A DNA stretch of 64,000 nucleotides, taken from the NCBI GenBank assembly GCA_033060915.1, contig CM065388.1, positions 31,473,501 through 31,537,500 of the forward strand. The letters are read 5' to 3'. Both the position numbers and the translations under genes were made by a program. Below are positions 21,361 to 33,970 of this stretch, piece by piece; positions within the stretch are counted from its first letter, which is position 1; each line of letters opens with the position of its first letter. Source of the stretch: Euryodendron excelsum (taxonomy: Eukaryota > Streptophyta > Magnoliopsida > Ericales > Pentaphylacaceae). The notes under the pieces were generated by a model, which did not search any database, had not been told where the DNA came from, and was given only the letters and a program-made list of their open reading frames with translations.

Positions 21361-24300
21361 GTTTTGTAGGTATGTCTTCAAGCCAATTCCAAAAAGGATC
21401 AATGGTACTTAGACAATGGTTGTTCAAGACATATGATTGGAGATAAAACTCAATTCACTTCTCTCACACCAAAGGATGGAGGATTGGTTACTTTTGGAGA
21501 TAATATCAAAGGCAAGATCATCGGTATAGGTAGTATTGGTAAAAATTCTTCAACCTCTATTGAGAATGGTTTACTTGTTAAAGGTCTTAAGCATAACCCG
21601 TTGAGCATTAGTCAAATGTGTGATAAAGGTTGCAAAGTAATGTTTGAATCATCTAAATGTAATGTAGTAAATAAAAATGATAACAAGATTATACTGACTG
21701 GTTATAGACAAGGCAATATTTACACTTTCAATTTAAATGAATTATCTTCTTGCAAAATCAAATGCCTTGCTACTGTAAACAATGAGGATAGTTGGTTGTG
21801 GCATAGAAGACTTAGTCATATTAGTATGAGCATTCTTTCAAAAATTTTTGAAAAATGAGTTAGTAAATGGTCTTTCCAAACTCAAATTTGCAAAAGACAA
21901 AGCTTGTGATGCATGTCAAATGGGAAAGCAAACCAGAGTTTCTTTTAAATCCACAAACATGCTCTCTATTTCTAGACCACTACAACTATTGCATATGGAT
22001 TTGTTTGGACCAACTAGAACTTTAAGTTTAGCTGGTAAACATTATGCTCTTGTCATTGTTGATGATTACTCAAGATTTACATGGACATTCTTTCTAGCTC
22101 ACAAAGATGTAACAATTGCTTTCTTCATCAAGTTTTGTAAAAAGGTTCAAAACGAAAAGGGATTTACAATCACAGCAATTAGGACTGACCATGGTGGTAA
22201 GTTTGATTGCAAACCTTTTGAAACATATTGTGATGAAAATGGTTTTGAATACAATTTTTCAGCACCTAGAACTCCTCAACAAAATGGGCCTGTTGAAAGG
22301 AAAAACAGAACTTTGGAAGAAATGGGGAGAACAATGCTTTGTGAAAAAAATTTGCCAAAATATTTTTGGGCTGAAGCTGTTAATATAGCTTGCTATGTTT
22401 TAAACAGAGTTTTGGTGAGAAAATTTTTGAATAAAACCACATATGAGCTTTGGAAAAACAAGAAACCAAATGTTTCATATTTTAGAGCTTTTGGATGCAA
22501 ATCTTTTGTGTTGAATAATAACAAGAACAACCTTGGTAAATTTGATGCAAAATCTATTGAAGCTGTCTTTCTAGGATATTCCTCACATAGCAAGGCCTAT
22601 AGAGTTTACAATAATAAAACCTTAGTTGTAGAAGAATCAATTCATGTTTCCTTTGATGAACTAACCTCTTTGTCTAGAAAGGTTGTGAGTGATGATGTAG
22701 ATGATGTGGAGGAAAGCATGGACAAGCTAAATATCAATCCAACTCAAAGTAAAGCTCCACCACAAGAGAAAGGAAACCAGGACATTCCTTCAAGCCAACA
22801 AGATGAGAATGATGAACTGCCAAAGGAATGGAAGTTTATCCATAACCATCCAACATAACAAATACTAGGTGATCCATTACAAGGGGTAAGAACAAGATCA
22901 TCTCTTAGAAATGTTTGTAATCATCTTGCTTTTCTTTCACAAATAGAACCAAAATGTTTTCAAGACGTAGAAAATGATGAATCATAGATTATGGCCATGC
23001 AAGAAGAATTAAATCAATTTGAAAGGAATGTGGTATGGAATCTTGTTCCTAGGCCTAAAGATCATCCCGTAATTAGAACCAAATGGGTGTTTAAAAACAA
23101 GATGGATGAATCTGGAACTGTTGTTAGAAACAAGGCAAGACTTGTAGCTTAAGGCTATAGTCAAGAAGAGGGAATTGATTTTGATGAAACTTTTGCACTT
23201 GTAGCTAGATTAGAAGCTATTAGAATGTTGCTTGCATTTTCATGTTTCAAAAATTTCAAACTTTATCAAATGGATGTGAAAAGTGCATTTTTGAATGGTT
23301 TTATATCTGAAGAGGTGTATGTTGAACAACCACCTAGTTTTGAAAACCCTTTATATCCAAATCATGTCTTCAAACTTACTAAAGTTTTATATGGTTTAAA
23401 GCAATCCCCAAGGGCCAGGTATGAAAGGCTAAGCAAATTTTTGATAGAAAATGGTTTTACAAAGGAAAAAATTGATACAACTCTCTTTATAAAGGTTAAA
23501 GATCGTGACATGTTACTTGTACAAATTTATGTTGATGATATTATATTTGGCTCTACTAATGAAAAGCTTTGCAAGGAATTTGCTAAGTGTATGTAGGGTG
23601 AGTTTGAGATGAGCATGATGGGTGAGCTCAATTACTTCCTTGGACTTCAAATCAAACAATCAAAGGAAGGAATTTTCATTAACCAAGCTAAATACATCAA
23701 ATATCTACTCAAGAAGTTTGGGCTGAAAAATGCAAAACCATTAAGCACCCCTATGAATACTTCAACAAAGCTTGACAGTGATGAGAAAGGTATTTTGGTA
23801 GATACTAAGCTATATATAAGTATGATAGGCTCATTGCTTTATTTAACTGCTAATAGACCTGATATTATGTTTAATGTATGCTTCTGTGCTCGTTTTCAAT
23901 CTAATCCTAAGGAATCACATGTTGTTGCTGTTAAAAGAATATTTAGATATCTTAAGCATACACCTAATCTTGGATTATGGTATCCTAAAGGCACATCTTT
24001 GAATTTAATTGGTTATTTAGATGCTGACTATGCTAGTAGTAAGATTGATAGAAAAATCACTAGTGGCTCTTGTCAATTTCTTGGAAATATGCTTGTTACT
24101 TGGTTTAACAAGAAACAAAACTTAGCTGCCCTTTCCACAGCTGAGGCTAAGTATATTGCAGCCGGAAGTTGTTGCGCACAAATTCTTTGGATAAAACATC
24201 AACTGGAGGATTTTGGTTTAACATTTGAACATATTCCAATTAGATGTGATAACACAAGTGTCATCAATCTAACCAAAAATCCTATCCAACACTCTCATAC

Positions 24301-24475
24301 AAAGTATATTGAGATTAGACATCATTTTATTCGTGATCATGTGCTAAAAGGTGATATCTTGCTTGATTTTATGAGTACTGAACATCAACTTGCTGATATC
24401 TTCATAAAACCTTTAAGTGAAGATATATTTTATATGATAAGAAGAGAATTGGGGATGAGCAATCCTTTATATTGA
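21361..24475 (+). pseudogene. copia pol: protease, integrase, reverse transcriptase, RNase H (broken)
   Basis: The protease site reads WYLDNGCSRHM at 21403, with Asn where the active-site D-S/T-G motif has Ser/Thr. The GAG-pre-integrase zinc region (WHRRLSHIS; CDACQMGKQ) spans a frameshift at about 21840-21856. The integrase core follows (LLHMDLFGP, then RTDHGGKF, QQNGPVERKNRT). RT has [11 protein letters not shown] and catalytic YVDD at 23528-23539. RNase H has DADYASSK and ALSTAEAKY, ending at 24475. From 21848 on all parts share one frame, interrupted by stops at 22856 TAA, 22985 TAG, 23150 TAA and 23594 TAG. The order PR-IN-RT-RNH is the copia order. Confidence 0.92.
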
Positions 24476-26028
24476 ATGCTTAGATGTTTATATGTGTTTG
24501 ATAATGCATATGTACCTTTGAAATAGATTATAAACTTGTTTGATGCATTTCATAGCTTTTAAAAATACATCTCTACATTTTTTAAGGAAAAAAGTTGACT
24601 CATGCCTTTAATGAGTCGACCCCTGGATTCTGGAATTAGCTCCAAAAGTCCTATATTGAAAAAAGTCGACTCCTCTTGCCAAAAGAGTCGACTCATTTGA
24701 ACAGAAAGCTAAAGAAAGTCTTCCTCACAAAAATGAGTCGACCCTTTTAAGCTAGGAGTTGACCCATTAGCCTTAAACTGATTTAAAACTATAAAACCTC
24801 ATCTCTCAAAGGAAAGTGAAGACCTCTGCCTCTACATTTCATATTTTTAGTTTTTGAACATTTACTTTAAATAGAGTGGCATGTCATTCTCTAAGAAATA
24901 TGTAATATTTTGTGGATGATTCTCTTTGTCAAAATTTCTCAACACTCCTTATCTATAAATGATTATAAAAATGATGTGTTTTGAATCACCTTGTTTATCA
25001 TTGCTAATTTCCTTGTGACTGTTGCATGAAGTGAATGCTTTCACTGATTTGATCATTTTTTTTTATAACAATCATTTTATTCTACTTGTTTTTGTACTTG
25101 TTTATATTCTCCATCTATTTCTCTTTTTTATGACTTGACAAAAAGAGGGAGAGATATTCTTAAAAAACCAAAAAGGGAGAGAAAACAGTATATTAATAAG
25201 TATATTTCATTATCTGGTACTAAATGCTTGGCATAGAGTTATATTGTAATGAAACATCAACTGCAAAAGAAAGAGAGAGCATTGGTTTGATGAAAAAGAA
25301 GAAAAATGAAGCATGAATATTTTAAAGAAGCATCAAATGTAATGAGTGCAGTATGAATATTCTGCATTTCCAGATGCCTACATGCCTTGAACATCTAAGT
25401 TCGAATCTGCTTTGCCTTAAATCTGAAATCTTATTTGGAGCATATGTTTAGTAAGAAAGAGGGAGCAAAAGCATGAATATTCTAACTTTCTAAGTACTTA
25501 TATGTTCTAAATCTCCAAGTTTGTTGACTGCTTTGATTGAATCTGAAAAATACTCTTAAGCACAAAGTACAAAAGGAAGGGGGAGCAAATGTTTGATAAG
25601 AAACTTTCATCTTCTATACATTTTTTCTGATATTGCACATTATTAAGTTTATTAGATTTTGAGCATATTAGAAATCCTTTGTTAAAAGAGAGAGCAAATC
25701 AATATGACAATAGGGGAGAAATATTTGATGCCATGATATTATAGGGGGAGAAATACTTTTTATTAAGGAGAAAATTTGGAATATGCATAAATGTTTTCTA
25801 CTCTACATTTACATTCTGCTTTTTACTAGGTCTTTTTGACTGATTGACAAAAAGGGGGAGAAATACTTCATGAAAAATATATGAAAAAGGGAAGAAATAT
25901 TATGTATAAATTCCTTACAAGAAGCATGGTACTTTAAAATTCCTAATTTTCTTAATCCTTATGCTTTATTTATATTAAGCTTAATTGCATATATTTTAAA
26001 GTTTTGTTATCATAAAAAAGGGGGAGAT
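24476..26028 (+). other. SIRE 3' non-coding region with palindromes and multiplied polypurine tracts
   Basis: No ORF worth the name is present; SIRE elements often have an env-like ORF here, absent in this copy. At 24595-24770 the GAGTCGACTC-type motifs recur in three pairs. From 25140 to 26028 there are about ten purine runs of the type AAAAAGGGGGAGAAAT (e.g. 25141, 25172, 25731, 25743, 25852). The last, AAAAAAGGGGGAGATT at 26014-26028, abuts the 3' LTR and is the working polypurine tract. Confidence 0.75.
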
Positions 26029-27635
26029 TATTGACTTAATGCCTTGATTTTGATGATAACAAAAATTGGTTTAATGATCTAATAATTCTACTTAAGTGTG
26101 CAGATTAATTATTAGATTTCTATCATGACTTGAAGCTTATCACAATGGAGAACTTGTGATGCAAATATTAGAATGAAGGTTAATAAGAATGATGAGAAAA
26201 TATATTCAGCAAAGCTAATCTTATAAGGGAATGAATGAATTTCAAAATGATAAAAATCTTAGATTGAAGATTGATAAGTATAAAGGAATGACATATTCAA
26301 CAATGGTGATCTTATAAAGAATGAAGAAATTTTAAGAAGATGGATGTCAAGGAAGAAGATTGAAAATGCTCAAAACCTTGAATAAAAAGAAGAGACAGAT
26401 TTGTTGAAGAGTTCTCAAAGAATAGTTGAAATATGAAGAAGCTTAAGTCTTGGAAGCTCTCTTGAAGATCTTGGTGAAGACTTGAATCAATAGATGAAAC
26501 AATGGTGATTGAAGAGCTCTACAACTAATCAAAATGGAGTTGATTTCATATTGAAGGATTGAAGATGTTCTTGAAGTCATGAAGCCTTGAAGAAGTCTTT
26601 TCAAGCCTTAGAAACCTTATTTGGATGATCCTTGAAAAGCTTGAAGACATTGAAGAAGATTGAATAAATATTACAAAAGTTAAGGATTTTGCTAAAAAGA
26701 GTCGACCCCTCACTCTAAAAGAGTCAACTCATTCAAACAGAGAGTTGATTTTGTAGTTTCAAACAAAAAGAGTCAACCCCTGGAGCAAAAGAGTCGACTC
26801 ATTTGGGCAGAGCCTTGAAAAATCTGCTGAAACATAAAAAGAGTCGACCCCTGCAACAAAAGAGTCGACTCATTTACAGCAACGACTCTATTTTTGAACG
26901 TTATACTCTGCCGTTTTCGTATCAAATGGTCTCTCATCCACTACCAACGGCTAGAATCAATCCATGGCTATAAATACAAGATTTCTACAACTTCTAAACA
27001 TAAGAAAGAGTGATTATACCTGCTGAATCAACATATTGAAGCTGAAATTTGCTGTGCTCTAACTTCTACATCTTTTAGCTGAGTGTTTAAGGTTATCTGT
27101 TGAGCTATTCTTGTTCATCTACTCACTAGGAGAGTCATTCTTTGTATAACCTTTATTCATTTCACTTGGGTGGGTTTGTAAACCTGTGAGTTTGAGTGTT
27201 CTTGGGTAAAAACACTTGTAAATCTGAGTGAAGTTTGGACAAAATCACTTGTAAGTTTGAGAGAAGCTTGGACAAAATCTCTCGGGTTGTGAGAGCTTAG
27301 GGAATAGCTCTTATAAGAGTGAGCTAGGCACTTGTAGCAAAACTAGCAGCTGTGTAAGGGATTTTACATAGTGGAATACTTCGAAAGGATCGAAGAAAAG
27401 AGGACATAGGCAAGGTTGGCCGAACCTCTGTAAATCTGGTACTCTTCTATCCTTGCTCTGTTTTGTTTATTTTCTCACTATACTTGCTTGCATTGTGTTC
27501 CGTTATTTGCTTGATTGATTTATACTTAGATTAATTATTGTCGAAATACATAAACTATTTTTAGCTGCATTATTTGATATAAATTCTATAAAACCCAATT
27601 CACCTCCCCTCTTGAGTTGCCTTATTGGGCCAACA
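26029..27635 (+). repeat. 3' LTR of SIRE-type element
   Basis: It is collinear with the 5' LTR from TATTGACTTAATG to GGGCCAACA. The TATA box CTATAAATACA is at about 26968. The second base of the LTR is mutated (TG to TA), which would hinder integration of this end. Confidence 0.93.
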
Positions 27636-30600
27636 GTGTTCTCTCGTTAGAACTCATCCTCCAAGAAGGACAAGTGCGACTATGTTTGAATTAGAAATTG
27701 ATTTTGATTAAGGGTTTTTGGAAAAAATTTGGAGTCGCCACTTAACTTGATTAAGGTGAGTTAGGTCACCTAAAACTAAGTATAATCCGAAGATTACAAT
27801 TAGGGTTTTTGAAATAAGTTTTGAAAACTTTCTCAAGAGAGGGTTTTTAAGAAAATAGGTTGTTTGGAAACCTTTGGAAAAACTTGAGCCCTTTTTGAAA
27901 ATAACTCCATTTTGGTATTTAAAAACAACGATCTAGGTTCGAAGTTTGGTTACGTGTAGGGAAGACGCACTAAGCCGTCACTCTTTTGGTACTTATATAT
28001 CTATTCACCCTAGGTTCACTCATTAGAATCTTTGATTAATAATTATCCAATTATATTCACTTTGAAAATGGTTTTACGATGCATGATATGCAAGTGTAAG
28101 AAAATGATTTGATTTTGTAGATGGATTTGAGAAGACTTAATTTGAAATTTAAAAGAAGGTTTTAGAAATTGAAAATAGATTATGAGAATTGGAGACTTGA
28201 AAATAGATTTTAGAATTCGAAATTTAAAATAGATTGTGGAATTGAAAAACTTGAAAAAGGTTGTGACCGCACCCATGAGGGTTGCTTACGTATCCCTTTA
28301 TTAGGAATCAGGTCAGTCATAAGTCGGACAAGAGTCCGATTGAAAATAAACACTTCTAGGTTATTGAAAAGTTTGATTTGAAAAGATTTTATTAGAAAAG
28401 AGTTTGATTTTAAAAAAATGATTTGATTTGAATGTGGAATAGAAGATTTGAAATTGAAACTTGAATTCAAAATTGACCTTGGAATTGACTTTAATTTGAA
28501 AAGATGGAACTTGAAAGAAGAACTTGGACTTGATTTGGAAAGATTGAGATTTGAAAACATCTTTCACTTGAATTGAAGTTGAAAACCATCTTGGTTTAGA
28601 AAGAAGTTTTAGAAAATAATTGAAGCTTCCTAACTTTAAGATTAGGATTGAACTAAGGTTTAAGCATTCTAGGGTTTAAGTAACCTAAGGTTGAAGCCTA
28701 TAATTGAATTAGAAAATATTTGATTTAGATTTGAAAAGTTTGGTTTTAGAAAGTTGGACTTAGGAAAGGTTCGAATTAGGAAATGTTTGATTTAGGAAAG
28801 TTTGATTTAAGGAAGATTCGAAAAGAGATTTGATTTGATTTAGAAAGACTTGACTTAATCATTTGATTTGAATAAATTTAGAAAGTTAGGTTTAGGAAAG
28901 ACTAGATTTTAAAATTTTTTGAACTTAGAAAAGTTTCAAAATAGGAAAGTTTTGTTTTCGGGAAGTGTCAAATTAGGAAAGTTTTCAAAAGAAAGATTTA
29001 AATTTAAGAAAGTTTTATTTTAAGAAAGTTTTGAATTTAGAAAGATTTGATTCTTATTTCCTAAAGTAGAAGATTAGATTTTATTTTCAAAAAATAAATG
29101 ATTTGATTTGGTTTCTAAAATTGAAAGATTTGATTTAATTTTCTAAATGGGACATTTGATCTAGTTTCCTAATTTGAAAAATTAGATTTGTCATGGAATT
29201 TGAAAGATTTGCTTTTGAAAATCTTAGATTTGGAAATCTATGATTTGGTGTAGAAAAAGAGATTTTAGAAATTTAGGATTTGATGTAGAAGATAGTTTTT
29301 GAAAACTTATGATTTGAAGCAAAAGAGGAAGTCATATTTTTAAGAAAGAGAATTAGGGTTTCTTAACCATGGAATCTATGGCTTGCCTTGAATTCCAAGA
29401 AAAAAAGATTTTGGAAAGTAGAACTTTTGAAGAGAGTTTCTAGGAAGGAAACTTGAAGAGAATTTTTAGAAAGTGGATTTTTGATGAGAGCTTTTGGAAA
29501 GGAGTTTGAAAAGAGTTTTTGGAAAATAGATTTTTGAAAAGAGTTTTTGGAAAGGAGTTTAAAAAGAAATTTGGAAAGGAGTTTTGAACATGGACTTTTA
29601 AAATCTTTTGAATGTCTCACTTTCCTAAAATGGTTCTAACCATGAAGAGTTTAGATCCAATGTAAGTTGGTGATTTTGAACAAAACATGGATTTGAAATA
29701 TGGACCAATATGATCACATTGAATATTATACTTTCCTAAAACAACCCTAACCATGGAATGGCTAGAATCATCTTAAGATTGTGATTTTTGATGAAAAACA
29801 GTTTAAGGTTTACACCCAAAATATGGACCTTGATGGTCACAATGAGTATAACACTTTCTTAAAGCAACCCTAACTATGGAATGGCTAGAATTTAAGATTG
29901 TGATTTTAAAAAATAAGTTTTTGAATGCAAGTTTTGAAAACAATTTTGAATTGATGCATAATATGCACAATGCAAGTAAGGTCGTGAACATACAAGATTA
30001 GGCTTCACCACAAAATCAAGGGGGTTGAATCCACACAGTCTAAGGTTGAAGTAGAAGAAAGCCCCCGACACGGTGACTTTCAACCGTCCTTCGTACGCAT
30101 GAATCGAGGAGTCCCTTGTTCCAAGCATGCAAGAAAGGGGGGGTAGAAAATAGGGGATTAAAATAGAAGAAAACCCAAGTGGGTTAGGAGGAAGAAGAGA
30201 GAGGGGGGAAGTACGTAAACGTAAAGAGAAAGCCTACCTTATCTTCTTCTTGTTTTACTTGTTTGTTTTCTTGGCTTTGCTTGATCCTTGAGAGCTTCCA
30301 AGTTGCAGCACTTTGAGTCTTCACTGGAGGCTTTGGAAGCTTGTGTTTAAGTGTATAAAGTATATCGATGCTAGGGTTAAAGTGTATGGAAGCTAGGGTT
30401 TGAAGAGACTAGAGGGAGCTAGGGTTCGGAGAGACTTCGTGCTCTGTAATTCAAAAAGTAGAATTTTTACACTGATTTTGCCAACCCTTTTTGCGTAAGG
30501 GGAGGCTTCGTATTTATAGACATAAAACTAACCTAGCGCTTGTTGTAGTGGCGTCAGGGCAAAATTCCTTCCAGCGCCACTCTACCACTAGGCTAATTTT

Positions 30601-32055
30601 TGGCAGTGGTGCCAGCCACTTAGGAAACCTTTAAGGGCAACAAGAAATGTATCTTTCGTCCCTTGATATGCAAGGCAAAACATTTGGGGGTCTATACTAG
30701 TGACTACCATGCAATTTTTGGCTTGGCTTTACTAGAAGTGACTTTGGAAGCTCCGAAAATGTTTTGGGAGGTCGGGAATGATCCAAAAGACCAGAAATGA
30801 GGTAGAAACCCTTGAAATAGTGTCTTGACGATAACAGGCTTGAAAAATAATGTCAGGATTGTTGAAGTGATCGGTTGAGCCATTAGGGGTAAAACGGTCA
30901 ACTAGACTAAAAAATCATCATAATGGACTTGGGATTTCTCATGAGAGGACTTGAAGGTTGGCAACACCCTTAAGAGTGTTTTTTAAGGTTATCGATTTGA
31001 TACCCTAGAGCCGGTGTGGTTAGAAAAGGCAACCGACCCACTAAGGGCAAAACGGTCATTTTCCAATGGGTTTGCCAAAATACACTCGAAATGATCCGAA
31101 AAGGTGCCAAAAGGTTAGGAATACTATTAGAAGCATCCCCATGAGGTTACGAATTTGATACCTAGAGCTGGTGTGGTTCCCAAAGGCGATTGAATGCCTA
31201 AGGGCAAAATGGTCATTTTGATCGGATGGTCCTAGAATTGGTTTGAAACCAACTAGAAGGCATCTGAACATGCTGGATTGTCCTTCGGATAATCGTGAAA
31301 GGCATCTGAACTTACCACTTTGAGGATTTAGGTACTTTCTTAAGAAACGGGTCAGAAAAGGCCCAAGGGGCAGTTTGGTCATTTTTTATCAGAGTGGGCT
31401 AGCAGGCACTGGTGTTAACCTGGGTTTTGAGTATTTTCATCACTCTGACGGTCTGTAACAAGTTGGTTTTCAAAGGTATCTCGTGCTTTGGTAAACATGT
31501 CTCGGCCAAGAGGCGAGTTCGGTCTTGTGACAAATGGGGTTTGTTGACAATTTTTTATGTTGACATGTTTGGGAGTGTTTCCACCACTCTGACAGTTGTG
31601 ATGTTTGCAAGTATCTCCTCCACTCTGACGGTGAGCAATCATTCTGAAAATTGCCTGATCTCGAAAAGCTGCTAGGTGAACTTATCGTTTGAGGAATCAA
31701 CTTTCTCGAAAAATGTGTTGAATAACGAATATTCTTCATTGGTAGGCTAGCAGGTGACAAAGGTGGACTATTCTACCATCTTGGGGACTTGGGTTCTATC
31801 CCAGTCAACGAGTTTAAAGGGACTTACCGTTTTGAAGAGCTTTCTTAGAAAACATTTCAGACTGGATGATCTTACTGCCTGAGAGATTAACTTTTTCGAG
31901 AGGCGTACTAAATTTGATTTGAATTAGAATTGGATTCTAAACTTGGAATTGAGATTGAAATAGGGACTTACCGTCTTTAGGAAGACGTGCCAACTGGATT
32001 TCGATCGAGTAATGCCGCAAGAGCATTTTGGTCAATTACTTTGCAGGCCCCTCAA

Positions 32056-32485
32056 AAGTGTTATGGCCTTGGAGGCTCTGTAGTCAGTCTTTCAATCCCT
32101 GAATCTTTAGGTTAAGAGGATCGGGGATAATTTCTTTCACAGTACGCAAGAGCAATATCGTATCTTCTCTTCAACTTTGGCTCCCTTAAAGTCTTCTTTG
32201 CTTTTTCCCATCGTGTCAAATTAGAGCACAATTCTTGGGCTGGCAGTTTTTGAATCCTTGGGGAAGACCATAGATGATGACAGAGCTAAAGTTGTATCTT
32301 TCTTTGCCATGGCTTGGATGACCTTGAACATTTAATCGATGTTAGTTCTCATCTCGTTGACCTCCTCTCTTGAGACTAGGGAAGTCTTATTAGGGTTAGC
32401 TATCATTAGCAAAGCTCTTTGTCGGGTGACGATCGGGTCTTTAAGTGGATGCTCATCTTTCTTGGGAGTAATAATGACTTCTATG
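32056..32485 (-). pseudogene. N-terminal gag remnant of the deleted minus-strand gypsy element
   Basis: Minus-strand translation from about 32485 gives EVIITPKKDEHPLKD, then RQRALLMIANPNKT and REEVNEMRTNID before a stop. Upstream a pyrimidine-rich run ends in ACCATAG, like a splice acceptor at the gag start. I place it as gag N-terminus by position between leader and LTR, not by a recognised domain. Downstream it runs into LTR sequence at about 32055, so the rest of gag and all of pol are deleted. Confidence 0.5.
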
Positions 32486-33970
32486 GTATAGTATATGTGA
32501 ATGAAAAAAAGAAGATGAAAGGAAAACAAGGACACAAACCACAAGTTAGTGTGTGACATTTAAAAAGCTTTATGTGATGCACGTCTTAAGGGTGTCCCTT
32601 CTTGAGAAAGAGACTAAACATGATGCATTTGGCTCACTTTATTTTAGAGATAGGGGGTTTACCCCTATATGCAGAGACCTTACCGTTGATTGAGAACATA
32701 TATTCATTCCCAGAAAATAAAAGAGTCCATTGAACTTTGAATTTGAATACAAAAGAACTGAAGTACATTTTAATAGGGAAAGGGGGAACATTTTCTTTGG
32801 AACTTCCTCCTATTTACGTTTACATTTGAAATCTGAAACTACTCTTGAGTCTACGAATTCGCCACCTTTGAGTTTGAGGTTGAGGAGGTTATTGAAAGAC
32901 CTTGCTATTTGGTTGCCCCTTGTCTTCTTAGCAACCCTATCTCCTTGAACGTAGAGGGATTAGGGCCCCTCTTTGTGTAATGACTTGAAATGTATGCCAT
33001 GAGTTCTTTGGGTTGCGTGGGAACCCCTAGGATTTTGGTAGGTTTTATGTAAGGGAGAACGATCTTGGTGCCACTATCTATGGGTTGATCATATAACACG
33101 AAAATGCAGTGACTTGAGTTACTTTGAAACTCGCCTTAAGATGAGGCATTGAATGCATGTATGTGTATTCCAAGAGTATAGAGAGAAAGAATGCAATTGT
33201 AAAGTAAATATGTATGCATGAGCATTACACAATCATTATAGCAGCATGAATGAACAAGAATAAATGAAAGCAAAGCAGTCGGCCTTTCGTCCATGATTTT
33301 AAAATTTGCATGAGTGTCTTAAATCCGGTAGAGGTTTGGCTATGCATGGGTTTTTATATGAGCATGAGGTCAAGGGTTGACTAATACTTCCTAAAAAGGC
33401 TCGGTTCCTAGATCTTCCAACCTAGGTGCACTCCCCAAGTGGTGTCATTATTGGTTGGTGATCCGAGCGGGGGAACCATTAAGAGGTCCTGGGCCAAAAA
33501 ATTGACACAGCATCTGCCCACAACCAATATACCGTTCCCCCTTCTAGCTATAAGGGACATATTTAGGTAAAGAATGCAAGTATGCAAATGCTAGTGCACA
33601 TGCAGTGTGTGTGTGAAATTTTTGAAAAGTAGAGGTAAGGGCCCAATAACTCCCATCCGTCCTGTCCATTTCATGTTGTCATTCATGACAGTTTATGTAA
33701 ATAAGAAAAATAAATGTGAACATGGTCCACCTACAAAATAAAATGCAAAAAGTCAGTAAATTGATGACAAACTTAATACAAGATAGCATGATTGAATATG
33801 GATTGGATGCATGTGATGGCTTGCTTTTTAATACAACTTTAAAAAGTTTAATTTTGAAAATTTTGAAGTGGACAAAATTGGACTAATTAATTGAAGATTT
33901 TAGATGAGTGTAGGGTGAAGAGACATGACAATGGCTTAACCATCTAAGTGTTCATAGTGGAGTCACCAGT
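32486..33970 (-). other. Leader and primer-binding site of the minus-strand gypsy element
   Basis: It is inverted relative to 1-1060 of the window, with shared blocks around 32650, 32960, 33450 and 33530. At its right edge, on the minus strand, the LTR end GCGCGACA is followed by ACTGGTGACTCCACT (33970-33956). That resembles the TGGCGACTCCACT-type primer-binding site I recall for Ogre/Tat elements. No genes are visible; plus-strand ORF 32730-32948 is accidental. Confidence 0.75.

Larger units (their letters stand above)
18146..27635 (+). mobile_element. SIRE-type Ty1-copia retrotransposon, complete structure, coding regions broken
   Basis: LTRs are 18146-19754 and 26029-27635 (1609 and 1607 bp), starting TGTTGACTCAATG (TATTGACTTAATG in the 3' copy) and ending GGGCCAACA. 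Flanks are GTGCT (18141-18145) and GTGTT (27636-27640), a 5-bp target duplication with one C/T difference. A primer-binding site follows the 5' LTR and a polypurine tract precedes the 3' LTR. Gene order gag-PR-IN-RT-RNH is Ty1-copia. Two CCHC knuckles in gag, 1.6 kb LTRs, LTR palindromes and multiplied polypurine tracts fit the SIRE/Sirevirus lineage. It lies inside a minus-strand gypsy LTR. Confidence 0.95.
18089..32055 (-). repeat. Minus-strand gypsy LTR split by a copia element
   Basis: The LTR 3' end TGTCGCGCC (reverse complement) is at 18089. After 57 bp it is interrupted by the SIRE element (18146-27635) and continues from 27636 through the conserved landmarks: inverted CCACTTAACTTGATTAAGG block (27733), CTTCACCACAAAATCAAGGGGG (30003), donor-like site (30237), TATA box (30511-30520), palindromes (30530-30610) and U3 repeats to about 32055. 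About 130 bp of the U3 start, including TGTAAGC, is missing. Beyond that lies gag sequence. Net LTR length is about 4.5 kb. Confidence 0.85.

Noticed and set aside
24476..26028. An env-like ORF expected in SIRE elements
   Set aside because: No open frame of useful length in either strand; only palindromes and purine runs.
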